Positions 8,698 to 17,982 of a DNA stretch of 64,000 nt are shown here, piece after piece. The notes beneath the pieces are model-generated. The model worked only from the letters and a program-made list of their open reading frames with translations. It made no database searches and was not told the origin of the DNA. Location of the stretch: assembly GCA_016718655.1 (NCBI GenBank), contig JADKCV010000031.1, positions 6,674-70,673 of the forward strand, given 5' to 3'. The first letter of the stretch is position 1. Every line of letters starts with the position of its first letter. The position numbers were made by a program, and so were the translations under genes. This DNA comes from Flavobacteriales bacterium (GTDB lineage: Bacteria; Bacteroidota; Bacteroidia; Flavobacteriales_F; PHOS-HE28).

Positions 8698-9111
8698 TCA
8701 ATCGTGCACCTCCTGGCACAGCTCGACCAACACCCCCCCCGCACTCTTGGGATGCACGAAGCAGACCAGCTTGTTGTCCGCCCCCCGCTTGGGCTCCTCG
8801 TTCAACAGGGTGAAGCCCTCGGCCCGTAGCCGCGCCATCTCCGCCCGGATGTCCGCCACCTCGAAGGCGATGTGATGGATGCCCTCCCCCCGCTTCTCGA
8901 TGGCCTTGGCGATCGGACCGTCCGAACTTGTGCTCTCCAACAGCTCGATCTTGTTGGGGCCGGTGCGGAAGAAGGAAGTGATCACCCCTTCGCTCTCCAC
9001 CGCCTCCCGCTTGTAAGGTTCCACGCCCAGCAAGCGGGTGTACAGCGCCTCGGCCTCGCCCAGGTCCTTCACGGCGATGCCGATGTGCTCGATGCGGATC
9101 AGGTGTTCCAT
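8698..9111 (-). CDS. mce: Methylmalonyl-CoA epimerase
   Basis: A 137-residue VOC-fold metalloenzyme that interconverts (R)- and (S)-methylmalonyl-CoA, linking propionate metabolism to succinyl-CoA through methylmalonyl-CoA mutase. The signatures are IEHIGIAVKDL (ligand His9), NKIELLE, GIHHIAFEV (His at about 80) and GVLVELCQ (Glu130), matching the family's two beta-alpha-beta modules and metal ligands. The start is ATG 9111, which begins EHLIRIEHIG; the frame continues upstream but crosses the terminator hairpin of the previous gene. The mutase is not in this window. A TTTG-type promoter (9117-9124, one mismatch) sits 5 bp before the start. Confidence 0.92.
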   Translation of the reverse strand: MEHLIRIEHIGIAVKDLGEAEALYTRLLGVEPYKREAVESEGVITSFFRTGPNKIELLESTSSDGPIAKAIEKRGEGIHHIAFEVADIRAEMARLRAEGFTLLNEEPKRGADNKLVCFVHPKSAGGVLVELCQEVHD

Positions 9112-9142
9112 GGCCGCAAAGGTGGAGCAGCATCCCCGAATG

Positions 9143-9165
9143 AAAAAGCCCTCCATGAGGAGGGC
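9143..9165 (-). terminator. Rho-independent terminator
   Basis: On the minus strand: GCCCTCC, loop TCAT, GGAGGGC, then TTTTT. This is a perfect 7-bp GC-rich stem with a T-run, placed 25 bp after the stop of the secreted-protein gene at 9190-9978. Confidence 0.85.
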
Positions 9166-9189
9166 CATTTCGAAAGGATCGACATCGGG

Positions 9190-9978
9190 TCACCGCTTGA
9201 TGAACGTCTCACCCGTCTTGTTGTCGTAGTTCAGGTAGTACATGTCCTTCTTCAAGGTGGTCACATCGATGCTGTTGCCATAACCGCGTTTCACGATGTT
9301 CCCATACTGGTCATAGATCTCATACAGCGTATTGGCGCTGAACGTGATGACGTCCTTGGGCTTGACCGGGCTCCAAGTGACCATGGCCACACTGCTGTCC
9401 GTATAACGTACCGCCTCACTGTAGCGCGCCTTCTTGGTCAGGTCCACCTGCTTCACGCGGAAGGTGTTCTCCCCATGGTGCGGCGTCACCTTGAAGCTGT
9501 ACGTATGCTCACCGGGTTTGCCGGCGCCCATCACCTCGCCCACCTTCACCCATTTGTTCCAGCGTTTCTGCTCCACCACGTAGGGCAGTTCGCCGGTCTC
9601 GTTGGTGGTGGACCATGTGAAGGTCCCGTCCGATGCGATGGACTGTTTCACGATATCGAACGTGCTGCGTGGTTTGAGCACTTCGGGGTTGAGCACCACG
9701 GGCGTGCACCCATCCTTATGCTTGATCTTCACCACCACGGCATCGCCGACCTTCAGACCGAAGTTGTTCATGTCCACCTCGAACGCGCTGGAATTGATCT
9801 CATCGGTGGCGATCTGATCGTTCACCGTGATCTCGAACACGCAAAAGCCCACACCCGCTTCGGAGAACGGGTTTTGGATGAACAGGTTCTTGCCTTGGAA
9901 GTGGCCTTCGAGGACGATGGTACCGGCCAGACCGGGCAGACCGAGGGCAAGAGCAAGTAGCGTGGGTAGCAAGCGCAT
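9190..9978 (-). CDS. Secreted protein with a possible T9SS-type C-terminal tail
   Basis: A 262-residue exported protein of unknown function. Signal peptide MRLLPTLLALALGLPGLAG is followed by mostly beta-strand sequence. The last 45 residues (LYEIYDQYGNIVKRGYGNSIDV...LKKDMYYLNY...GETFIKR) have the spacing of a type A T9SS sorting domain: a hydrophobic strand, Y/D-x-x-G, a D-V-x-x-L strand, a K/G-Y-Y strand and a final F-x-K. The match is imperfect. I start at ATG 9978, which opens the signal peptide. A -7-like element (10004-10011, TATCCTTG) lies upstream, and a strong terminator follows, so it is a single-gene unit. Confidence 0.75.
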   Translation of the reverse strand: MRLLPTLLALALGLPGLAGTIVLEGHFQGKNLFIQNPFSEAGVGFCVFEITVNDQIATDEINSSAFEVDMNNFGLKVGDAVVVKIKHKDGCTPVVLNPEVLKPRSTFDIVKQSIASDGTFTWSTTNETGELPYVVEQKRWNKWVKVGEVMGAGKPGEHTYSFKVTPHHGENTFRVKQVDLTKKARYSEAVRYTDSSVAMVTWSPVKPKDVITFSANTLYEIYDQYGNIVKRGYGNSIDVTTLKKDMYYLNYDNKTGETFIKR

Positions 9979-10003
9979 GGCGAAATGGGGTCTCAACAGT
10001 CTG

Positions 10004-10011
10004 CAAGGATA
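10004..10011 (-). promoter_or_regulatory. Candidate -7 element TATCCTTG
   Basis: One mismatch from TAnnTTTG, 25 bp before the ATG at 9978 on the minus strand. Confidence 0.35.
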
Positions 10012-10086
10012 CAACTTCCCGAGCAGCTTTCCCAGTTGTTGGATGGCTGTTTACGCACGCAGTGCCAAGAGGTTGCGGGCTTCGTA

Positions 10087-10704
10087 CTAATGTCCCGCCG
10101 GCCCGAAGGCCTTCACCCCTGCTTCGACGTGGACCTTCAAGTGGTTCTCCATCGGTGGGACAGGGCAGCTGTAGCGCCCACCATAGGCGCAATAGGGATT
10201 GTACGCGCGATTCAGGTCCACTTCCACCTCCTTGCCCAGGGGCGCTTCCAGATCCAGGTAGCGGCCACCGCCATAGGTGGTGCCTCCGTTCGTGAGGTCC
10301 GTGAAGGGAACGAACAAGTGGTCCGCGTATTCCGGTCGCTTGCTCAGCTCGATGTTCCGATATACGGTCAATCGCTCCTTCACCTCATTGATCCGGAAGT
10401 AGAGGATGCCAACGGACTCGTACAGGGGTAGCCGATCCGTGGAGGTACGCATACCGAAAGGCTTGCCTATACGTGCGTGGTAGCGCGCCAGAATGCGGAA
10501 CTGTGGGTCCGGGGCATATCGATCGAGCTCCGTGAACACGGCGAGGTCCTCGGGCAACAGGGGGCTATGTGCAGTATCCCGATACTCCGCATTGATGCGG
10601 TCCCAGTAGGCCTCCAAACCGTCCGCCCAGACACGATCCACCGGTTGCGCCTGGACCACCAAGGCACACAGCAGGCCTCCGACCGATGCGATCCCCCGCA
10701 TCAA
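10087..10704 (-). CDS. DUF1684 family exported protein
   Basis: A 205-residue protein with a signal peptide (MMRGIASVGGLLCALVVQAQ). The C-terminal half carries the DUF1684 core: LFVPFTDLTNGGTTYGGGRYLDL, then DLNRAYNPYCAYGGRYSCPVPPMEN with the conserved Asn, Pro, Cys and Glu residues. The family is common in Bacteroidota and actinobacteria; its function is unknown. The ATG overlaps the stop of the upstream lipoprotein gene by 4 bp, so the two are translationally coupled. Confidence 0.88.
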   Translation of the reverse strand: MMRGIASVGGLLCALVVQAQPVDRVWADGLEAYWDRINAEYRDTAHSPLLPEDLAVFTELDRYAPDPQFRILARYHARIGKPFGMRTSTDRLPLYESVGILYFRINEVKERLTVYRNIELSKRPEYADHLFVPFTDLTNGGTTYGGGRYLDLEAPLGKEVEVDLNRAYNPYCAYGGRYSCPVPPMENHLKVHVEAGVKAFGPAGH

Positions 10705-11225
10705 ACGGAAGGTTCGGTGCGCACCGAATTGCTCATACGGGTCACGTCCGCCTCGTTGAAACGCCCACCCTGTGCATCCTGCATCACGAAGGTGCGTCCA
10801 CCTGCCTGGACGATCCGATAGAAATGGACGAACACCAGGTCCTCATCGGGGAACTGCGAACGGTATACCAGGAGATCGGGTGTTCCCGTGATGACCTCAT
10901 GCGTCTGTAGGGTGCTACGATCCAGGTCCGACTTCAGCCGCGCCATGTCCCCCGGCTCCTCGGTGATGGTGACCGCGAAACGCTCACCTGCTCGAACCTC
11001 CAGCCAGCCGAACTCCTCGTTCCACTTCACCTCGGCGCTGTCAACACCCAATGTGGCAAGGTCACCCAGTTCCATTGCGAACGGCACGTCGAAGGGTGCA
11101 AGTTCAACGATGGTGGAGGCCGTCGTCGTGGAGTCCGCAGCTGCTTGAAGTTCTGCCGCCTCCTTCTTGCCATCGCCACATGCGGCCATCAGCAACAGGA
11201 TACCCAATGGAAGGAATTGCTTCAT
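10701..11225 (-). CDS. Small lipoprotein of unknown function
   Basis: A 174-residue protein beginning MKQFLPLGILLLMAACGDGKK, a signal peptide with lipobox LMAAC, so it is predicted to be lipid-anchored. The rest is soluble, with no domain I recognise. ATG 11225 is chosen because it directly opens the signal peptide. An exact TACCTTTG element ends 4 bp before the start, and the TGA overlaps the DUF1684 start. The upstream frame extension reads through that promoter and into the previous gene and is not real. Confidence 0.75.
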   Translation of the reverse strand: MKQFLPLGILLLMAACGDGKKEAAELQAAADSTTTASTIVELAPFDVPFAMELGDLATLGVDSAEVKWNEEFGWLEVRAGERFAVTITEEPGDMARLKSDLDRSTLQTHEVITGTPDLLVYRSQFPDEDLVFVHFYRIVQAGGRTFVMQDAQGGRFNEADVTRMSNSVRTEPSV

Positions 11226-11229
11226 CCTA

Positions 11230-11237
11230 CAAAGGTA
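11230..11237 (-). promoter_or_regulatory. -7 promoter element TACCTTTG
   Basis: Exact TAnnTTTG on the minus strand, ending 4 bp before the lipoprotein ATG; the predicted mRNA would have almost no leader. A matching -33 would fall inside the end of the upstream gene, and none is clear. Confidence 0.55.
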
Positions 11238-11268
11238 TCGGCCAAGGGTCGATCGTTGCAGTATGCGC

Positions 11269-13674
11269 TCAACGTACCACACGCACACGCAACCGTCGTG
11301 GGCGCCGCTTCCAAAGCCGGACCACCAGGAACAGTAGACCGAACAGGATGGCCATGCCGATCGCACCACCGGCCATGAGCACGCTGGTGGACGCGTGCCA
11401 GGGGCCTTCCATCGTGATGTCCAGTTGGATCACCCGTTCGCTCCAGACCCCCATTGCATCGCGCGCCCGCACTTCGAAGGTATGTGTGCCATAGGGTAGC
11501 CGGTCCAGGCGGACCACCGGGTCGTACTGATAGTTCCAATCCTTCTGCCCCTGACCCAACCTCCACGCATAGAGGTTATGGTCCTGTCCGTCGAACGAGA
11601 GCAGCGCGAACGAGATCTCGAGGCTGCCATCTGCTTCGGTCAAGCGCAAGCCATCCTCCACCGTGCGTGTGGTGGGCAATTCATGCCAGTCGTTCGCTTT
11701 CGCGGAATACGTCCGGATGGAGGTGAACACCAAGGGATGGGCTTGTCCGGTCTCCGATCGATGGAAGCGCTTCGGGTCGAAGACGGTGATCCCGTTCAAC
11801 CCACCAAAGAAGATCCGACCATCAGGAGCCTGAGCATGGGCCACCCGGTTGAACTCATCGTTCGTGATCCCATCGGCCGTGGTGAACACGGTGCTTTGGC
11901 CGGTCGCCTTGTCGAACCGAACGATACCACCGTCCGTGCTCAACCAAAGTTGTCCAAAGGGATCCCCGTAGGTGGCGTAGACCATGTTGTTGGGAAAGCC
12001 CGATCGCTTCGTGAACAACCGATGCGCTCCAGTGCCGGGGTCCACCCGTAACAACCCACTGCCGCGGGTCGCCAGCCAGAACACCCCTTCACCATCCACC
12101 ATGCAGTGGTGCAGGTCCGCGAACGGTATCCGGTCCCCTCCTTCCCCTTGCGTATGCCAACGCTGGAGCACTTGGCCATTGCGCGCGATACGGTAGAGAC
12201 CCTTGGACGAGGTGACCAATACCTCATCCTTTCCATAGGACTGGACCTGAAGTACCGTGGCCTTGTTCAACTCAGGATGTTGGGGGTCGTTCCAGTTCGT
12301 GCAAGCACCCGTGGTCGGGTCCAACAGGTGCAAGCCCTTGGTCCCTCCGAGGATGATCCGTCCACTCTCAAGCGCATGGATCGACCAGATCTTATCGGGG
12401 ACCGTATAGGTCCGTTCCTTCCCGTGGGAAGTGCGGCTCACCACCACGGACGGGCCTCCTCGCCACCATACTCCATCCGGGGCCATGTGATTGGCGAACA
12501 AGTAGAGCGGTGAGGCAATGCCCTCCAAGACCTGCGCCGATCCCTGTGTGCTGATGCGGAAGGCCCCTTCCCATTCCGTTACGAGGAGAAGTTCATCGGC
12601 ATGCCATACCATGCCCCGGCAGATGAGACCCAAGCCGTTGTGCAGGGTATCGCGGTAGAGCCATCGATCGAAGAGATCACCTCTGAGATCCACTTGGAAC
12701 AACCCGAACTCGGTGGCCATCCAAGGGTCGCCGGAGCGATCCACCAGACAATCCTTCAAGCGGCCCGCCACCTCAGGATAATGGGCCGACAGGTCGAACA
12801 TCAACCGGCCATCCTGGTCATGGATCCGGTTATCGACCACGAACATCCCGTTCATGAGCGGCGTGTAATTGGGTGGTCGCCTGATCGGGTCGCCATTGGG
12901 CAACTCTTCCGAGAGGCCCAATTCCATTGAAAGCGCACTATACGTGTCGTAATAGGTGTTGTTCCTGGCCTCATCCCGGATGCGGTAGAGTGCGCCCCGG
13001 GTCCGGCGGCCCGATACCATGGCTTCCACATGCGTATCCTTGGTCAGTTCCTTGAACACCTGGGTGCGCCCGTTCAGACCTACCGTGACCAACCGTCGGT
13101 CCCAAGTGCTATCGATCAGAAGACCGATCACCGCCCCGCTTCCGTCATCACCCAAAGGCTCGAATCGTTCCCCGGGCAAGGCATGCATACGGTAGGTGCC
13201 ATCGGCAAGCCGCCATAGACAACGTGCCGGAGAACGGAGACCGAGGACCAACACGCCATCGTCGCGTTGGGGACCGACCCGGATGATCTCGTCCTGGTCC
13301 ACTGGCAGGTCCGAGACAGGTTCCAAGCGAGGGGCATCGGGCCTCAACACATCAATGGCGTTGATATCGCCTTCAGCATCCGTTGCGAACACCCATAAAC
13401 GACCTTCGGCATCGGAACGTAATCCGTCCACCTCTCCGGCGGATAGACCATCCACCGCGGACCAGTTCCGGAACGTATGACCATCGAAGCGGTCCAACCC
13501 GCTCACCGTGCCCACCCAGATGTAGCCCAGTCCATCCTGGTGCAAGGCCGTCACGTGTCGGTTGCTCATCCCTTGGGCCGCCCCGAACTGCCGAGGGACC
13601 ACGAGGAACGGGCGTTGCGCGAACAACGGACCACCCCCCAACAGGGCGAACGCTAGGATGGACCGCAAGAACAT
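11269..13674 (-). CDS. Two-component-type beta-propeller receptor without an output domain
   Basis: An 801-residue protein. Signal peptide (MFLRSILAFALLGGGPLFAQ), then a long periplasmic region of Reg_prop-type propeller repeats (for example LGYIWVGTVSGLDRFDG, FGQLWLSTDGGIVRFDKATG), then a Y_Y_Y-like Ig domain (YAWRLGQGQKDW...LPYGTHTFEVRARD...W), a membrane helix near residues 765-785, and a basic tail ending in RRPRRLRVRVVR. Hybrid sensors of this class normally continue into a histidine kinase, HTH or GGDEF domain; here the stop comes 15 residues after the helix. It is 54 bp downstream of the alpha-2-macroglobulin gene and likely in its operon. It could still pair with a separate kinase through the membrane. 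Confidence 0.85.
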   Translation of the reverse strand: MFLRSILAFALLGGGPLFAQRPFLVVPRQFGAAQGMSNRHVTALHQDGLGYIWVGTVSGLDRFDGHTFRNWSAVDGLSAGEVDGLRSDAEGRLWVFATDAEGDINAIDVLRPDAPRLEPVSDLPVDQDEIIRVGPQRDDGVLVLGLRSPARCLWRLADGTYRMHALPGERFEPLGDDGSGAVIGLLIDSTWDRRLVTVGLNGRTQVFKELTKDTHVEAMVSGRRTRGALYRIRDEARNNTYYDTYSALSMELGLSEELPNGDPIRRPPNYTPLMNGMFVVDNRIHDQDGRLMFDLSAHYPEVAGRLKDCLVDRSGDPWMATEFGLFQVDLRGDLFDRWLYRDTLHNGLGLICRGMVWHADELLLVTEWEGAFRISTQGSAQVLEGIASPLYLFANHMAPDGVWWRGGPSVVVSRTSHGKERTYTVPDKIWSIHALESGRIILGGTKGLHLLDPTTGACTNWNDPQHPELNKATVLQVQSYGKDEVLVTSSKGLYRIARNGQVLQRWHTQGEGGDRIPFADLHHCMVDGEGVFWLATRGSGLLRVDPGTGAHRLFTKRSGFPNNMVYATYGDPFGQLWLSTDGGIVRFDKATGQSTVFTTADGITNDEFNRVAHAQAPDGRIFFGGLNGITVFDPKRFHRSETGQAHPLVFTSIRTYSAKANDWHELPTTRTVEDGLRLTEADGSLEISFALLSFDGQDHNLYAWRLGQGQKDWNYQYDPVVRLDRLPYGTHTFEVRARDAMGVWSERVIQLDITMEGPWHASTSVLMAGGAIGMAILFGLLFLVVRLWKRRPRRLRVRVVR

Positions 13675-13728
13675 GCCCGGCTGATACGGACATCGCTTGA
13701 CCAAGGTTCCTTGGCCAATACCCACAGC

Positions 13729-16700
13729 CTACTCCTGCACCGTTACACGCCCGCCTGCACTGTGTGTAGCGAATTCCGGGGCGTACATGCACATGGCCGT
13801 GGTGATCCCATTGCTGAACTCGCCCGCGTGTGTGACCCGCAGATCGTAAGTGAACACATACGTCCCCGGTGCGATCCGGTCGAAGAAGAAGTGCATACCT
13901 GCGTCACGAATGCTCTGGTAGTATGCCAGTCCTCCTTGCCATCGGGTCCCGCTCAACACATCCACCGGCTCCAGGCCGGAAGCACGCAGGTCCTTGAGGT
14001 GCACGTGGTCCAACCAGCGGTCCGTGCGCAACTCCAAGCGCACGGTCAAGCGGTCGCCCGGTCGCAGGGAACGCGCCTCGGCCACCGGCACCAAGCGCTC
14101 GCCCGCATCGGTGGTTTCCCGAAGCATCACCTTTTTGGTCATGGCGAAGGGGCTGGCATGCGCCGTCACCTTGTCCATCTGCTCCAAGTATTGCCAGTGC
14201 AGGGCTCCCCATTGCACGCCTGAACTCGCCGTGGTCACACTCACCTCGGCCATAGCGGGACGTACCTCCGACCCGGACCACTGCTGCTGGAAATAACCGG
14301 TCCCGGCCTCCTTCCGATCGGGATCGACGGCCACTGCACCCACCGTGATGACAGGCATCGTCGTGGAGGACAGCAGGTCGGGCCCTGTGAGCAACAAGGC
14401 ATAACAGGCTTCCGCCGTGGCTTTGGTGGTGCCCCAATCCGTGGTCCGTTTCAAGGTCAAGAGGTGCTGACGCAAGGCGTTCACCGCGTCACCGTCATGG
14501 GCCACGCGATCGAAGGCCTCGATCATCAACGCATGGGTCTCCGTGGGGAAGCTGGTCCAAACCACGCCGGCCTCCAACCCCTTCCAATACATGCCGAGCT
14601 CCTCATCCACGGTGGCCCGCTGCTGCAAGGAGGTGGTGATGAGCTTCGGCACCTGCCCACCACCAAGCCTTTCCAGCGCGATTGCGATCATGGCCTGCTC
14701 CTGAAGTCCGAAGCTCAGCCAGTGGGTGCTTAGCTGCTCCACCAGCCAGGCACCGACGGTTCCCGCACCCCGCTCCATCGGCCATTGCGTGAATTGGCTG
14801 CGCACATAAGCGTAGTGAACGTCCAATGCCGATGGGCGAGGTAGGCTGTCGTTCTTCACCGCACGCTTCATTCGTTCGAACTCCTCGGCCACCTCCCGAT
14901 CCAACCATTGCACCGCCAGCTGCACCATGGCCTTCGCCTCCTCTCCTTCGGGAAGCGCTCCCAGGACCTCCAAGTGGCCCATCCCCCCCACGATGTGCTG
15001 GGTGATGTACCGGGAGGCCTGCATGCCACTCCACCACGGCCAGGCTCCGTTCGGCAATTGCATCGCCCGCAATTGGGCCAAGGCCTCCGAGCGCTCTCGG
15101 GCCATGCGCTGCAGGTCGAAGAAGAGCGCGATTCGCCGCTTGCGTTCCGCCTGGTCCTTCGCATCCAGCACCCATGGTGTCTCTTCCAACACCACGGACC
15201 GCAGTTCCGGGTTCTTCTCCAAGGCGCTCAGGAACGCGCTTTCCTCACCGGCCTTTCCCTTGCTCCATGCCGCGAACACCTCAGCGACGGCCGGACGCTT
15301 CCGTACGATGTCCGCCGAGAGGGCATTGGCATAGAAGCGGCTGAAGGTCTGCTCCGCACAGGCATGCGGGTATTCCATCAGGTAGGGCATGGCCTGGATC
15401 GCATACCACGCCGGGTTCGGAGTGAACTCCAAGGAAAGCGAACGGTGCTGCAACGTGCTGCTTCGCGTAGCCTTGAGCTTCTCGAGGACGAAGCGCCGGG
15501 TCCCTGGCTTGGTGAGGGTGATCGGCAGGCTCTCCGTGACCAGGATACGATCCGTGAGCACAGGTAGGACGCGTTCCTCACCATCGCTGGCTCCCGCGGA
15601 GCGCGCCGTGATACGCACGGCCACCGCGTCCGCACCATCGGGCACGGTCACGTTCCACCGCACAGTGGCACTGGCTCCCGGGCCGGCCTTGAACGCAACG
15701 GAAGGCCGGGTCAAGGCGAAGGCCTGTCCCATGGGGCTGTTGGTGCGCGGGTCGAAGAGTTCCAAGGTGGCGGTGCCCGAACGTGCCCCCCCTTCGAGCA
15801 CGTTCACTTTGGCCGTCAAGGTGATGCGGTCGCCTTGGCGCAGGGTGCGCGGCAGGTTGGGTACCACCATCAACGGCTTCTGCGTGACGGTGCTGCGCGC
15901 GATGTGGGCCAGTTGCAGGTCCTTGGTGTGTGCCAGTCCCATGAAGTTCCACCGCGTGAGCGCATCGGGCATGGTGAAGCGAAGTACAATGGTGCCGTCG
16001 CGATCGGTCAATTGCTCCGGCAGGAAGAAGGCGGTCTCCCGGAAGTCACTGCGGATGACCGCGCCCGGCGCTTGTGAAGCCTTGGGGCCTTGCGCCTCGG
16101 CAGGTTCCTCGGCCTTCGGAACTGCATCGGGTGGGACCGGAACGTTGCGCCCTGGTACCGATGCATCGGCCATGGCCAGCATCTCCCCACCGCGCATCTG
16201 ATAACCCCTGCCACCGCCAAGCACCTCCATTCCGAAGGTGTTCAGGTAGGGCGGGTTGTACGGTGCCAGAGCTACAGCGCCCATGGGTTGCCACCAACCA
16301 CCACCGGTCACCGGACCGAAAGGGGAGGCATTGTTCCAGCCCAACTCCACCGGGTTGTCCGACCAGATGTCCATGCGCCACTCGTGGGGCGCGAAACGGT
16401 CCAACGATGCGTCGTACAACACGCTCAACACCTGCGCAGCCACCTGTTCCTTGCGTGGTCCCCTGATCCGCAGTCGCCACTCCTCCTTCGCACCGGGCAG
16501 CAACTTGTCGCGGAAGCTCTGCCACTCCACCTGCAACTGCTTGTTGCTCCATGGCACCGTGATCGGCAAGGTTGTCCGGTGTTCACGGCCTCGTTCCACG
16601 CTCACGAAATGCACGGCGAATCCGCCTCGATCATCCTCCATCACAGGGAGTTCGACCAGTTGTTGCCCCCGGCGAAGGAGCAGGCTGCGGCTCGCTACGA

Positions 16701-17982
16701 TGAGGCCCTTGCGCTCCACTTCCATCAATACACGACACTGGGGCAGGGCACTGCTCAGCAGCAAGCGCGCCTTGGTCCCGGGCTCACAGCGCTCCTGTAG
16801 GGCGTGGACATGGAAGGCCTTGTCCAGGAAACCCGTGTTCTGGATGGCGTCATCGATGATCGTGAGGTGCTTGGTGACCTTGACCGTGCGCCCATTCGCA
16901 TCCGCGGCGCTCACCTCCATGCGGTACACACCCACGGTCCAATCGGGCACTCCGGCCAACACCAGTCCCTTCGCATCGGCCTTGAAGGCCCTGCGCTCCA
17001 ACACCACCCGACCCTCGGCCCAGGTCCCCACATCGGATGCATCCGGCCCGACCGAAGTGCCATCCAAGGCACGGTCCGCACGTGTCAGGACGCGCTCCCG
17101 GACAGGCGCATCGGCCGGGGGCTGTAGCTCCACGATCCGGACTTCCATCGGCAGGTCCACCGGCTGACCCTGCAGGTTGGTCACCTGCACGGACAGGCTG
17201 GTGGTGCGCGCACGGTCCACCACGTCGGGACCGTCGATCCGGATGTCGATGCTGCGGTAGCCGACCGCGAAGGCGGTGCTGCCCTGTTGGGTCTCACCGG
17301 CGATGTCCACCACATCCACTTCCACGCTGTAGGTGAAGGTGGGGTCAGCGTCCCGAGGGAAAGCCGCATCGGGGACCAAGGGGAAGCTCAGCGAAAACGT
17401 TCCCGTGGCATCACAAACCGCACTGCCACTGGCGATCGCGGTCTCCTGACCCCATGGCAGTCCGCGCCAGGGTCCTCCACACCACCAGGGCATCCGCGCG
17501 CCCCGCTTCACCGTCCAACGCACTTGTGCACCGTCCAGCGGTACACCCGCGTAGCTCCTTGCCTTACCGGTCACCGTGGCCGTTCCACCCAGGGCCGGCG
17601 TGCCTTCCACCGGATCCATCAGTACTTCGAAGGTGGGCCGCTTGTACTCCTCCACGTGGAAATAGTGGCTCCCCAATGGTCCTGCTTCCAGACGCATACC
17701 GCCTGTGAGCCCTCCCACCGGCAGGTCGAAGGTTCCGCTCACCGATCCGTAGGCATCGGTCACCAGGGGCTTCATCGCCACCTCCTCGCCGTTGACGTTG
17801 AAGAGCCTCAGCTCCACCCGTTCATTGGCTCGGATGGTGGATCGCCCACCTTCCTGATGCACCAGGATCCCTTTGAAGAACAGCTGCTGTCCCGGCCGAT
17901 AGATGGCCCGGTCCGTGAAGAGGAACAAGCGGTCCACTACTTCCATGCGCACGAAGGGACCCACCGTGCCTCCATTGGACAT
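13729..17982 (-). CDS. Alpha-2-macroglobulin family protein, C-terminal fragment after a frameshift
   Basis: About 1,417 residues that continue the N-terminal fragment in another frame. The first ATG in this frame is 17982. It opens with the MG2/A2M_N signature LFLFTDRAIYRPGQQLFFKG, continues through further macroglobulin domains, and carries the A2M module (LPEQLTDRDGTIVLRFTMPDALTRW). The thioester motif is present as YPHACAEQTFSRF (CAEQ near 15,350), followed by the alpha-alpha toroid and a receptor-binding-like C-terminus. Bacterial A2Ms trap periplasmic proteases through this thioester. The intact protein would be about 1,990 residues, normal for Bacteroidota. No PBP1c gene, its frequent partner, is adjacent. 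Confidence 0.88.
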   Translation of the reverse strand: MSNGGTVGPFVRMEVVDRLFLFTDRAIYRPGQQLFFKGILVHQEGGRSTIRANERVELRLFNVNGEEVAMKPLVTDAYGSVSGTFDLPVGGLTGGMRLEAGPLGSHYFHVEEYKRPTFEVLMDPVEGTPALGGTATVTGKARSYAGVPLDGAQVRWTVKRGARMPWWCGGPWRGLPWGQETAIASGSAVCDATGTFSLSFPLVPDAAFPRDADPTFTYSVEVDVVDIAGETQQGSTAFAVGYRSIDIRIDGPDVVDRARTTSLSVQVTNLQGQPVDLPMEVRIVELQPPADAPVRERVLTRADRALDGTSVGPDASDVGTWAEGRVVLERRAFKADAKGLVLAGVPDWTVGVYRMEVSAADANGRTVKVTKHLTIIDDAIQNTGFLDKAFHVHALQERCEPGTKARLLLSSALPQCRVLMEVERKGLIVASRSLLLRRGQQLVELPVMEDDRGGFAVHFVSVERGREHRTTLPITVPWSNKQLQVEWQSFRDKLLPGAKEEWRLRIRGPRKEQVAAQVLSVLYDASLDRFAPHEWRMDIWSDNPVELGWNNASPFGPVTGGGWWQPMGAVALAPYNPPYLNTFGMEVLGGGRGYQMRGGEMLAMADASVPGRNVPVPPDAVPKAEEPAEAQGPKASQAPGAVIRSDFRETAFFLPEQLTDRDGTIVLRFTMPDALTRWNFMGLAHTKDLQLAHIARSTVTQKPLMVVPNLPRTLRQGDRITLTAKVNVLEGGARSGTATLELFDPRTNSPMGQAFALTRPSVAFKAGPGASATVRWNVTVPDGADAVAVRITARSAGASDGEERVLPVLTDRILVTESLPITLTKPGTRRFVLEKLKATRSSTLQHRSLSLEFTPNPAWYAIQAMPYLMEYPHACAEQTFSRFYANALSADIVRKRPAVAEVFAAWSKGKAGEESAFLSALEKNPELRSVVLEETPWVLDAKDQAERKRRIALFFDLQRMARERSEALAQLRAMQLPNGAWPWWSGMQASRYITQHIVGGMGHLEVLGALPEGEEAKAMVQLAVQWLDREVAEEFERMKRAVKNDSLPRPSALDVHYAYVRSQFTQWPMERGAGTVGAWLVEQLSTHWLSFGLQEQAMIAIALERLGGGQVPKLITTSLQQRATVDEELGMYWKGLEAGVVWTSFPTETHALMIEAFDRVAHDGDAVNALRQHLLTLKRTTDWGTTKATAEACYALLLTGPDLLSSTTMPVITVGAVAVDPDRKEAGTGYFQQQWSGSEVRPAMAEVSVTTASSGVQWGALHWQYLEQMDKVTAHASPFAMTKKVMLRETTDAGERLVPVAEARSLRPGDRLTVRLELRTDRWLDHVHLKDLRASGLEPVDVLSGTRWQGGLAYYQSIRDAGMHFFFDRIAPGTYVFTYDLRVTHAGEFSNGITTAMCMYAPEFATHSAGGRVTVQE

